Assembly (NCBI GenBank): GCA_022705365.1 | Contig: JAKJEP010000062.1 | Coordinates: forward strand, 422 to 12,913 | From: Planctomycetota bacterium | GTDB taxonomy: Bacteria; Planctomycetota; Phycisphaerae; Sedimentisphaerales; SM23-30 | Length of the DNA stretch: 12,492 bases | Direction of reading: 5' to 3' | Shown: piece after piece, positions 1 through 7,283 of the stretch | How positions within the stretch are numbered: position 1 is the stretch's first letter | Layout of the letters: each line of letters begins with the position of its first letter | Position numbers and translations under genes: made by a program | Notes under the pieces: model-generated | What the model was told of the DNA's origin: nothing | The model's input: the letters and a program-made list of their open reading frames with translations, nothing else | Database searches by the model: none

Positions 1-833
1 GCCTGAGCATCGACCATCAGCACCAGCTCGGCACCTCGATTTCCCAGATCGCCAGGGAAAAAGCCGGCATCTTCAAGGCCGGCGTTCCCGCCGTTTCAGT
101 CCTCCAGGACGTCGAGGCCATGAAGGTCTTGCGCCGCGAGGCCAATCTGGTCGGCGCCCCCCTGCGGTTTACCGGCAAGGACATCGACTTTTCCTATCGC
201 TTCGAGTCCTCCCGCTCGCTGGGCCCCCATAACCGCGTCTGTCTGAGCACGTCCACCACCCGCTTTGAGCACCTCCCGGTCCCCCTGCTGGGCGAGCATC
301 AGGCGATTAATTGCGGCCTGGCCTTGTCCCTGCTGGACTGCCTCAAGGCCCGCGGCTACAAAATCGACGAAGCCAAGTCCGTGGAAGGCCTGGCCCAGAC
401 CAAATTATCCGGCCGCATGGAGTTGATTAGCGACAATCCCCGCATCCTCATCGACGGCGCCCATAACGCCGCCAGCATCCGGGCCTTGATCCAGGCCATC
501 GGCCAGCACATCCCCTACGATTCCATGATCGTCATCTTCGGCTGCTGCGAAGACAAGGACATCACCGGCATGCTCCAGCAGCTCCAGTTCGGAGCCGACA
601 AGGTCATCTTTACCCGGGTCAACTCGCCCCGCGGCATGCACCCGGAGGATCTGGCCCAGGAATACACCGAGCTGTGCGGCAAGATGTGCCAGGTGGCCCC
701 CAACCTCAAAGAGGCCCTGCGGATTGCCCAGCCGGCCTTCACCACCGGCGACCTCATCTGCATCACCGGCAGCTTCTACCTCGTCGGCCAGGCCAAGGAA
801 ATGTTCCAGCAGCAGGCACTCCTGCCCGTCTAA
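1..833 (+). CDS. folC: FolC, folylpolyglutamate/dihydrofolate synthase, 5'-truncated by window edge
   Basis: Cytoplasmic Mur-ligase-family enzyme that adds glutamate to folates with ATP (FolC family), and in many bacteria also makes dihydrofolate from dihydropteroate. The frame is open from base 3 and ends at the TAA at 831-833, so the N-terminal P-loop half lies outside the window. The visible part begins at the SIDHQHQLG segment, which matches the family's central L-D-H-x-x-x-L-G motif, followed by REKAGIFK, typical of FolC. A G-E-H-Q-x-x-N segment (about 289-315) marks the start of the Mur-ligase C-terminal domain. The D-G-A-H-N motif is coded at 453-467. The gene ends normally, with no sign of decay. 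It is GC-rich and converges on the large helicase gene across a 381-bp gap. I cannot tell from this part whether it is mono- or bifunctional. Confidence 0.93.
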   Translation, partial: LSIDHQHQLGTSISQIAREKAGIFKAGVPAVSVLQDVEAMKVLRREANLVGAPLRFTGKDIDFSYRFESSRSLGPHNRVCLSTSTTRFEHLPVPLLGEHQAINCGLALSLLDCLKARGYKIDEAKSVEGLAQTKLSGRMELISDNPRILIDGAHNAASIRALIQAIGQHIPYDSMIVIFGCCEDKDITGMLQQLQFGADKVIFTRVNSPRGMHPEDLAQEYTELCGKMCQVAPNLKEALRIAQPAFTTGDLICITGSFYLVGQAKEMFQQQALLPV

Positions 834-856
834 CCCGGCCCGCCTGTCCTTCCCCC

Positions 857-889
857 AATGTAGCACCAGCGCCCCGCTTGTGATTCCCC
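857..889 (+). repeat. 33-bp hairpin repeat, copy 1
   Basis: First of two identical 33-bp direct copies (AATGTAGCACC ... GATTCCCC). Inside it CACCAGCG (864-871) can pair with CGCTTGTG (875-882) around a CCC loop, with one mismatch. It is a short palindromic, REP-like unit. Confidence 0.75.
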
Positions 890-957
890 TGTTCCTCTTG
901 CACACCAACTTGGCAGCGACCATCGGAAGCGTCTGCTTGCCAACCATAATCGCGTCG

Positions 958-990
958 AATGTAGCACCAGCGCCCCGCTTGTGATTCCCC
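958..990 (+). repeat. 33-bp hairpin repeat, copy 2
   Basis: Second copy, identical over all 33 bases and starting 101 bp after the first, in the same orientation. The 68-bp spacer carries its own weak inverted repeat (TTGGCA at 910-915, TGCCAA at 938-943). Confidence 0.75.
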
Positions 991-1113
991 CGCCTGCCCC
1001 CGCACCGGCCTCTTACTTCATTCTGGTAGGGTATGCTCTGCATACCATCTCCCTTTCCTGCCATCCCCGTTCTGAGTTCAACCTTCAGGTTGTCTTTCTC
1101 CGCCTTCCGCCTT

Positions 1114-1143
1114 CCACCTTCCTGCCTTCCAGCAGGGAGGTGG
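1114..1143. terminator. 12-bp stem-loop between convergent genes, possible transcription end
   Basis: CCACCTTCCTGC (1114-1125) pairs with GCAGGGAGGTGG (1132-1143) with one non-Watson-Crick position, around a 6-base loop. The place between two convergent genes fits a shared terminator, but there is no T tract on either strand, so the role is a guess. Confidence 0.3.
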
Positions 1144-1160
1144 CCTTCAGCGTAGGGTCG

Positions 1161-1178
1161 TCCCGATATCCATCGGGA
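1161..1178. terminator. 7-bp perfect hairpin downstream of the helicase gene
   Basis: TCCCGAT and ATCGGGA flank a 4-base loop, 37 bp beyond the stop of the minus-strand helicase gene. No U run follows on the transcript. It could help end helicase transcription, or be a small dispersed palindrome. Confidence 0.25.
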
Positions 1179-1214
1179 TTGCCGACGCGATACTGCATGT
1201 ATTTTGTATGAAAT

Positions 1215-4200
1215 TCACTGAATTTCGACAATCATCAATTTTGTTAAGCCTACTGGCAAACGTACTTCAACGAGTTGACCCACTTCTGCACCAAGAATTG
1301 CTTTAGCAATGGGTGTATCGACATTAATCTCCCCCCATTCTGGATTCGATGGTCCAGATGTTATCATTGCTTGATATGACTGGCCATCATCCTCATTGAC
1401 ATAAGTAACTGTAGAACCAATTTGAACCTTTATCGCCGAATTGGTAATTACTTTGTTTTGATCAGATTTTTGACGAATATTCGCATCGTCATTGTTTAAT
1501 GTTGCTGAATTAATCTTGGCATTCGTTGATTCTTCTTCATTCTTTATTGATGATTCATTTGGATGAATATCTCTATCCTTCAAAGCTTGCCATAAACCTT
1601 TGAGCGATTCTTCTCTGTTAGAATAGAAAGCAGATTCCTTTACACGAAAAAACTCCCAGCCACATCGCTCCAACTGTCTTTGTCGCTGCATATCGGCTTC
1701 ATAATGATCAATTCCATGCCAATTATCTCCATCGCATTCGACAGCCAAGCGGGCCTGGCCACCCTCCACGACAAGATCGATCCGTTTTCCTGCAATCTCG
1801 TGTTGTGCAAGAACAGCAAAACCTTTACGAAGCAGTTCCAAGGCGACGTCGATTTCAAACCAGCTATCAAAGGGTGACGGAGGCCTCACTACGCTGCGAT
1901 TATCTTGTTTTGCTCTGAGTTCAAGATCTTCTCGATTAATTCCGGCAATTTGCTGCGGCTGGGTATTTTCGAAGAAATCAAGCAGGCGTCGACGAAGACA
2001 GATATCGCTAAGATCATCACAAGAAACAGAATGAAAGAGAATCATCATATCACGGGCTCGGCTGGCAGCGACATTAAAACGCCGCTCATCCGCTGCTTTT
2101 GTTAGAGGACCGATTCTTTCATTGCTGGCCGCAACCAGTGAAAGCAACATAATGTCACGTTCATCTCCCTGAAAACTGTAAGGATTCCCGCAAATCAAAC
2201 GGCGTTTTTCCATTTCACCCGCACCCAACAATTCTAGTAGTTGATTTTCAATCAAAGCAGCTTGTGCCTCACCCTGAAGAACTACTATGCCAATCGTTTT
2301 ACCATCATAACGACGGTCTTCACACAATTCGACGACTTTCTTAACTACCGCTTCGGCTTCTGGGCGATTAATAATTCGATTATTAGTCCCTTCTCGATAG
2401 CCCCCAGGAACAAAAATATGATCGAGTGGTGTTAATCGATTCGGCCCATATTGTCGCAAAGGAATCAGTGGTGTATCGGAATAACAAAGATCATTGCTGA
2501 ATCGGATAATTTCAGGCATGCATCGGAAATGCTCCCGCAGGGTTATCCGACTGGTCCCGTAGCGTAGTTTGCCATGATCGAATAGGCTTGCATCACGATG
2601 AAAGGAATCTTTATGGCTGAAGTCATATAGATACTTCTCCATCAACTGGAACACAATATTTTTTTCAATAAATCCAACTTCCGGACTAATTTGTTTGTCA
2701 TCTCCTACAATGAGAATTTTTTTGCCCAGATAGAACAATGGAAGCCCCTCCAGCCCGCATTGCGAAGCCTCATCAACAATAATAAGATCAAACATCCCCG
2801 GTGCGGGATCTACCGTATCCCAAATACGATGCAGCGGCATAATCCAGGCAGGAACCGCCTCACGGCATTGGTTAAGATGCTGTTGCGCTTCCCGTCGGTG
2901 ACGTGGTGCGTGCTTTCCTGTTCCTTTGCCAAGCCGTCGCATGGATTGTTGCCAGGCTTCCATATGGCGGCGATGTTCTTCTTTGAGTCGGGAGAAGCAG
3001 AACGACCAGGCATAAAGCGAAGCAAGATTTGCAATACATGCATGGATTTCATCTTCGATCTGTTTGGCACGTATTGAAAGGGCTGGGACATCTTCCTTGC
3101 GTATATATTCTTCAATCCAATAACGCGCCTGCGCCCAATGCCAGGCCTTTCTGATTTGTGGAAGTCGCACATCCCATGTTGGTTCGGCGAAAGTTCGCCT
3201 CATATCCTCCATAAGCCTTGGATAAAGGGGGATTAAATTATTAAGGTCCTTTTTCATTTCTTTAATACGGTGACGGGCATTCTTGAATTCCTGAATTTTA
3301 GTATAAAAGCAGGTATATTTTCCAATATCCCGATTGCGTATTGATTTCACAAGATCTGATACGATAGGATGAGTATCATCTCTGCTGCTAATTGCATGAC
3401 ATTGATTTTCAATATTATGAATTTCTTTTTCAGCACTGCATTTGGCGTTAATAACTACAGCCAGACGGCAAGCCTCGATATAATTTTCGATCTGGGACGG
3501 GTTTTCCCACTCCGGTTCAGCAACCGATGAAAATTGCCGTAAACTTTCACGACATTTATCTACAAGCGATCCAAAAGACAAGATATTGCCAAGCGTATTG
3601 CGAAGTGATTTTAACGTCTGCAATTGAATAGCATAAGGTCCATTAGTTCTTTCGAACCATTGAGTCCATACCTCCCATAACTTATCGCATACCAGGCGGA
3701 CCTGTAAAGCATTGCAAAGAATCGAAAAATGGTCGGCAGTAGAACACAGGCGTCCATTGACACAAACTTTCTTGATAACGCCAAGACATTCTTTAACTGT
3801 TTTTGAGCGGAACGGGCCCCAGCCCAGTTTCCCGCCAAGTGCCATATGGTCTCTAAGTTTACAGGCATCTTCATAAATAGCCCTGATATGGAAGGTAGGT
3901 GGGAATTCAATACTCACATCATCTGCCGACGAAACCAGCATTTCGATTTTAGATATTTCTTCGCTGGTAACATCATAGCGACCGCGCCAAGGAGAAGAAT
4001 TACCCCTCATCACATCTTGTACGGCTTGCGAGATCCACGCATATTTGGTTGCCTGCAATTGTCGTATTAAACCGCGGAGTTCATTAAGCATTTTATATAT
4101 ATTCTGAATGGTTTCAGCATTGCCTTTTGATAACAAATCAGCAAGTGGTTCCATATCGCCATCGTTCAAACTACTATTTTCTTCAGATGCCTTTCTTTCC

Positions 4201-6131
4201 TCTTCAAAGAGGACACGAAGTTCTTCTAGTGAAGGTAAATCTTCGGGCCATGCAAGATTTGACTCATGTATTTTATCTGGAGGAAAATCTCGAAGAGCTG
4301 CTAGAAGACAACGCATGCCTAATTCATCTATTTTAAAGGTTTTATCCAGAGGGACGGTATCCTGGAACCAATCATAATGCATTCTATCACGATTGACAGC
4401 TTTGGCAATCTGGGCTGCCGTACCCTGATAAATTCCCTCCGTAATAGAATGTGAATGCGTTTCGGATTCCCGTATATCACGAAGCTGACGATGTACCACG
4501 ACTTTCTCTTCACGGAGTTTCCTGATGTGTTGCTCAAGCCTGTTACATTCCTTCCGGGCATTTTCTTCGTTCCACTCATCATTTTTACGAAGAATACCGC
4601 CGACGCTGGATTCCAGTGATTGACGTTCTTCCATTCCGCTGCCAAGCATATTGATACAAAGCGGGTGCAATTCAGATGGTACAAGTCCTTCCAAAACTTG
4701 TAGTGCACGCGGTGTTTTTGCTGTAATAAGGATTCTCTGGCCCGTAGCCAGCAAATGGCAAATTAAATTTGCAATAGTATGGGATTTTCCCGTACCGGGC
4801 GGTCCCTGTACCAGTACCCCGCTGGAGGTCCGAATTTTCTCTACAATGCGGCGCTGTTCGTCGTTGGACGGCTTAGGAAAGAAAATCTCTCCAGCAAACT
4901 CAATTTGCAGTTCTTCCAAAGATTTATCAGAATCGTGATAGTTTTGTGGAGCGATCTCAGCAAGGTCCGCGAATTCACGAGGTATATCTTCCCCCTTTTC
5001 GATTCTACCCTGTATCCGTTTCAAGATTTCTGTAAGCCCTTTGGACGAACGTTTTCTTAGTATCAATGCAGGCGCAAATTCGACAATAGGTTTTGGAGAA
5101 GAAGTAACGCCTAGTTTCTCGAACCTGTCGTGGTATTCCCCATGAGCAGTATCTCCTTTTACGTTCTCGGATGATAAAGAATGTGCAAGCCCCTTTAAAA
5201 CATCTTCGATTACAGATTTTTCCCATGGGTCTTCCAGAGGTACTAACTGCTGTTTCTGTTGTTTTTGCGGATTATCTTCCGGTACAAACAATCCGGCTTT
5301 AGCCAGTTCTTCCGCCTTAGTTGGCTGATCTTCGATATCCAGCATGTCCAGTTCAGGACGCAGTTTTGTTCCATCCGGGTGAGGTTTTACTGTAAATCTC
5401 TGATGCTTGGCTTCGAATACTATTTGAGCATCAGCAACAAGCAGATGACGCCGAACACGTTGACTTGTTGGTGTTTGCCAGGTAAGAAGTCCCAAACCGA
5501 GAACGAGTTCATATTCTTCACCCAGCCGAATTTGATCCTGATACATGGAAAACAACACAGAGTAAACCTTATGGATTTTTTCCCAGATATTATGTTCTTC
5601 TACCCAAGGCAGCCATTTGCTTTCAAGATAACGATCCCAAGCTCGCTGGATTTCAGGATGTGCTTCGATTTTTTCAACTTGTGAGATGCATTCAGGTTCT
5701 TTTGAGCCTTTGCGATTATCGGGATTTTTAATCTCTATGGTAATTTCTGATAAAAGGGTAGGCTTCTCATTTTTATTTCGAAGTGATGGCGGATTTATCC
5801 ATTTTTTGCATGGTTCAGGTACGGCAGGTAATTCTGGCTCACGCCGATTCTGAATTTCAAGCCATTCATCGGATTCATGCTCCTCATCTCGGCCCCATGC
5901 CTGCGTGAAACATCCCTGCTCATGAGGAACGCTTGAAATCCAGAGTACTTTTTCATATTCGGCAATATTGCGAACCAATTTCGCATGTAACAGTGACATG
6001 CGATAGAGATATTCAACCAAACGTACGGCTTTTTCATTATTCTCTTTATCTGCGGCTTTGAATGACGTTTTTTCATAATTAAATAACGTCTTTTCTAAAC
6101 TTTCCGCCTTGCTGTTATCGCCTTTGGCCAT
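1215..6131 (-). CDS. SF1 (UPF1/DNA2-like) helicase with Vsr/MTES_1575-type nuclease and GreA/GreB C-terminal domain
   Basis: A 1638-residue multidomain protein, probably an ATP-driven nucleic-acid translocase/nuclease. Order: a charged N-terminal region of unknown fold (1-about 400); Walker A GPPGTGKS (443-450); a coiled-coil-prone stretch near 520-560; a long insert; Walker B DEAS (1120-1123); an L-R-E-H-F-R motif (R1203); a G-D-E-R-D segment and NVAASRAR (1353-1360), matching the last SF1 motifs. Then comes a PD-(D/E)xK/Vsr-like nuclease: FEID (E1426, D1428), K-R-I-D (D1452), V-E-C-D-G-D (E1465, D1467) and WH, as in REase_MTES_1575. After a low-complexity linker, residues 1566-1638 match the GreA/GreB C-terminal fold (G-S-T-V, P-I-A-K-A-I-L-G, G-Q-L-V-E-V). 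ATG start at 6131 with GAAAAGG upstream. The helicase-nuclease pairing is common in defence loci; the Gre domain suggests RNA polymerase contact (inference). GC is clearly lower than folC. No DUF4011 seen. Confidence 0.92.
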   Translation of the reverse strand: MAKGDNSKAESLEKTLFNYEKTSFKAADKENNEKAVRLVEYLYRMSLLHAKLVRNIAEYEKVLWISSVPHEQGCFTQAWGRDEEHESDEWLEIQNRREPELPAVPEPCKKWINPPSLRNKNEKPTLLSEITIEIKNPDNRKGSKEPECISQVEKIEAHPEIQRAWDRYLESKWLPWVEEHNIWEKIHKVYSVLFSMYQDQIRLGEEYELVLGLGLLTWQTPTSQRVRRHLLVADAQIVFEAKHQRFTVKPHPDGTKLRPELDMLDIEDQPTKAEELAKAGLFVPEDNPQKQQKQQLVPLEDPWEKSVIEDVLKGLAHSLSSENVKGDTAHGEYHDRFEKLGVTSSPKPIVEFAPALILRKRSSKGLTEILKRIQGRIEKGEDIPREFADLAEIAPQNYHDSDKSLEELQIEFAGEIFFPKPSNDEQRRIVEKIRTSSGVLVQGPPGTGKSHTIANLICHLLATGQRILITAKTPRALQVLEGLVPSELHPLCINMLGSGMEERQSLESSVGGILRKNDEWNEENARKECNRLEQHIRKLREEKVVVHRQLRDIRESETHSHSITEGIYQGTAAQIAKAVNRDRMHYDWFQDTVPLDKTFKIDELGMRCLLAALRDFPPDKIHESNLAWPEDLPSLEELRVLFEEERKASEENSSLNDGDMEPLADLLSKGNAETIQNIYKMLNELRGLIRQLQATKYAWISQAVQDVMRGNSSPWRGRYDVTSEEISKIEMLVSSADDVSIEFPPTFHIRAIYEDACKLRDHMALGGKLGWGPFRSKTVKECLGVIKKVCVNGRLCSTADHFSILCNALQVRLVCDKLWEVWTQWFERTNGPYAIQLQTLKSLRNTLGNILSFGSLVDKCRESLRQFSSVAEPEWENPSQIENYIEACRLAVVINAKCSAEKEIHNIENQCHAISSRDDTHPIVSDLVKSIRNRDIGKYTCFYTKIQEFKNARHRIKEMKKDLNNLIPLYPRLMEDMRRTFAEPTWDVRLPQIRKAWHWAQARYWIEEYIRKEDVPALSIRAKQIEDEIHACIANLASLYAWSFCFSRLKEEHRRHMEAWQQSMRRLGKGTGKHAPRHRREAQQHLNQCREAVPAWIMPLHRIWDTVDPAPGMFDLIIVDEASQCGLEGLPLFYLGKKILIVGDDKQISPEVGFIEKNIVFQLMEKYLYDFSHKDSFHRDASLFDHGKLRYGTSRITLREHFRCMPEIIRFSNDLCYSDTPLIPLRQYGPNRLTPLDHIFVPGGYREGTNNRIINRPEAEAVVKKVVELCEDRRYDGKTIGIVVLQGEAQAALIENQLLELLGAGEMEKRRLICGNPYSFQGDERDIMLLSLVAASNERIGPLTKAADERRFNVAASRARDMMILFHSVSCDDLSDICLRRRLLDFFENTQPQQIAGINREDLELRAKQDNRSVVRPPSPFDSWFEIDVALELLRKGFAVLAQHEIAGKRIDLVVEGGQARLAVECDGDNWHGIDHYEADMQRQRQLERCGWEFFRVKESAFYSNREESLKGLWQALKDRDIHPNESSIKNEEESTNAKINSATLNNDDANIRQKSDQNKVITNSAIKVQIGSTVTYVNEDDGQSYQAMITSGPSNPEWGEINVDTPIAKAILGAEVGQLVEVRLPVGLTKLMIVEIQ

Positions 6132-6578
6132 GCAAAACCTTTTCTAATCTTCCAGGATGTCAATAATTACAACAAAGCCCATATATCTTCAGATTCTCGG
6201 CAAAATGCGGCCCGTGTGTCTAATTCCAGACCACTAAAACCGGATTGTAATCTCGGAAGGCCCACCCACAAACAAAATTCCCAAAATTTTTTCATCTTGG
6301 CAATCCTGATCAATTCTTCTCTTCACGGGGGGAAACCGGCATTCCATGCGCCCAAGCCGGATAATCCTCCCAGCCACTCGTCCAAACCCTCCGACTTTGA
6401 GGCGGTGTGCCAGCTGTCTTCCTCTTGTCCGACCCGTCCGATTTGTCTGAGCTGATAACCGATAACCAGTAACTGATAACCAAGTTAATCTAGGCAATCT
6501 TTTCTGATCCCTTTTTTCACCGGCAACTGATAACTATATTATATACACGTAACAACTTCATCCACTTTTACCTATGTT
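6132..6578. other. Non-coding region upstream of the helicase gene
   Basis: About 450 bp with no credible gene. It must contain the helicase promoter on the minus strand, but I find no convincing -35/-10 pair. The right half holds short simple repeats (GTCCGA-type at about 6427-6442, GATAACC at 6454-6481), which look like replication-slippage or dispersed short repeats. Confidence 0.5.
6454..6535 (+). repeat. Short tandem heptamer GATAACC/GATAACT
   Basis: GATAACC occurs at 6454-6460, directly again at 6461-6467, and at 6475-6481, with GTAACT between; GATAACT follows at 6529-6535. Heptamer repeats of this type are seen in intergenic DNA of several bacterial groups. No function is evident. Confidence 0.6.
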
Positions 6579-6661
6579 TTGCTATACTTTCCTCGTGTTT
6601 TACCCATGTTTTATATCACTTTCTTCATCTTTTACTATACTTTATTCAACATTTACCAACT
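6566..6661 (+). repeat. Degenerate tandem array, 32-bp period
   Basis: Three units begin with TTTTACC or TTTTACT at 6566, 6598 and 6630, exactly 32 bp apart. Units 1 and 2 also share ATGTTTT and a later ACTTTC. A shorter unit starting ATTTACC (6651) follows. Very AT-rich and pyrimidine-biased; no gene is apparent. Confidence 0.55.
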
Positions 6662-6667
6662 CAACCT

Positions 6668-6736
6668 AACCGTTACACATTACCGAAATTCTTACCCAGA
6701 ATACCAAAAATCTTACCCAACCGTTACAACCGTTAT
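6668..6736 (+). repeat. AACCGTTA repeats
   Basis: AACCGTTACA occurs at 6668-6677 and 6719-6728, and AACCGTTAT follows directly at 6728-6736, a 9-bp step. CTTACCC also occurs twice between (6691-6697, 6712-6718). This links the two longer-period arrays on either side. Confidence 0.5.
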
Positions 6737-6773
6737 AATCCCTACTTTATTATCGGACCATCCATTTTCACGT

Positions 6774-6915
6774 AAAATAAGCACTTATAGCAATTCCCCA
6801 AAACCAAAAATAAGGACTTACATCACTTTTCCCAATCGAAAAATAACGACTTACGGCAAAAACGCCCAACCAAAAATAACAACTTACATTGCCCCGCCAA
6901 AAATCTCAACTCACC
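6774..6915 (+). repeat. Iteron-like tandem array, 33-bp period (AAAATAASNACTTAYR)
   Basis: Four copies of AAAATAA-(G/C)-N-ACTTA start at 6774, 6807, 6840 and 6873, exactly 33 bp apart, with a decayed fifth copy at 6900. The cores are conserved while the spacers differ, which is what protein-binding iterons look like, rather than CRISPR or a recent duplication. A plus-strand reading frame through it gives K-I-x-T-Y repeats, but I regard that as a by-product of the 33-bp period. Confidence 0.65.
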
Positions 6916-6967
6916 CCTTTCAAATGAAAAACGCGGTTTTCCAGGTAAAATCAAACATAAATAAGAC

Positions 6968-7024
6968 TGGCCAAGACGGGAATCGAACCCGTACGCCCTT
7001 GCGGGCAGGGGATTTTAAGTCCCC
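6968..7024 (-). tRNA. 3' fragment of tRNA-Leu(UAA), probable attachment-site scar
   Basis: On the minus strand this reads, 5' to 3': anticodon arm (stem GGGGA/TCCCC, 7-base loop CTTAAAA, anticodon TAA at 7015-7017); a long class-II variable arm with GCCC-GCAA-GGGC; T arm ACGGG-TTCGATT-CCCGT (6976-6992); 3' acceptor strand CTTGGCC and discriminator A (6968). CCA is not encoded. The D arm and the 5' acceptor strand that should lie above 7024 are absent and replaced by unrelated DNA, so this cannot be a working tRNA. A fragment that starts at the anticodon stem and keeps the 3' end is what tyrosine recombinases leave at the far end of an integrated element. The element would lie to the right of 7024. 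Confidence 0.85.
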
Positions 7025-7217
7025 AACAGAAAACTCATATCTATCTGCTATAGAAGAACTTAAGAAAAATAGCGAAACCGACTTTGCCAAATCCCTTGCC
7101 AATATTCTCCAAAACGAACCTGGGCTTGTCCATGTAATAGAGGCATGGACGAATTTATCAGATCAAATGAAAACCGGGATTTTGGCGATGGTAAAAGCCG
7201 TTGAGCATAAGAAATGA
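7025..7217 (+). pseudogene. Tail fragment 1, C-terminal end resembling tyrosine-recombinase tails
   Basis: The open frame ends at TGA 7215-7217. The conserved block (7083-7214) reads FAKSLANILQ, then VIEAWTNLSDQ and GILAMVKAVE. No start codon belongs to it: the frame simply runs out of the antisense tRNA fragment. From memory, many planctomycete-type integrases and related proteins end in a similar E-A-W-P-x-L-P ... I-x-A-M-V motif, so I read this as the remnant of an integrase 3' end next to its attachment site. It is the first of two ungapped tandem copies; the second lies 279 bp further on. The family assignment is uncertain; the relationship of the two copies is clear. Confidence 0.5.
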
Positions 7218-7283
7218 GACGGCCTACGTTTTTTATAATATAGCTAAATCGCTAATCTAAGGTTTTTAGACTCAAGTTATTAA

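Larger units (their letters stand above)
834..1214. other. Convergent intergenic region rich in small hairpins
   Basis: This gap lies between the stop of folC and the stop of the minus-strand helicase gene. I see no credible gene in it. It holds two 33-bp direct repeats and at least three inverted repeats: CAACC-TTCA-GGTTG at 1079-1092, a 12-bp stem at 1114-1143, and TCCCGAT-ATCC-ATCGGGA at 1161-1178. None is followed by a clean T run, so a simple intrinsic terminator is not obvious. The stacked hairpins are placed where transcription from both sides would have to end. Confidence 0.6.

Noticed and set aside
910..943. Integron attC site between the two 33-bp repeats
   Set aside because: Inverted TTGGCA/TGCCAA arms are present, but the GTTRRRY / RYYYAAC core sites of attC are not.
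405..1064. 219-codon minus-strand open frame opposite folC
   Set aside because: Antisense shadow of a GC-rich gene with clear FolC motifs; it also runs through both hairpin repeats.
6234..6497. 87-codon minus-strand open frame upstream of the helicase gene
   Set aside because: Covers simple heptamer repeats, has no recognisable domain and no good ribosome site.
6774..6915. CRISPR array
   Set aside because: Conserved core is only about 14-16 bp and degenerate, spacers are about 17 bp, and no cas genes are present.
6579..7217. 212-codon plus-strand open frame
   Set aside because: It runs through AT-rich tandem repeats and straight across the antisense tRNA-Leu fragment; only its last 50 or so codons (tail fragment 1) resemble protein. 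The long frame is a by-product of the 33-bp (11-codon) period.
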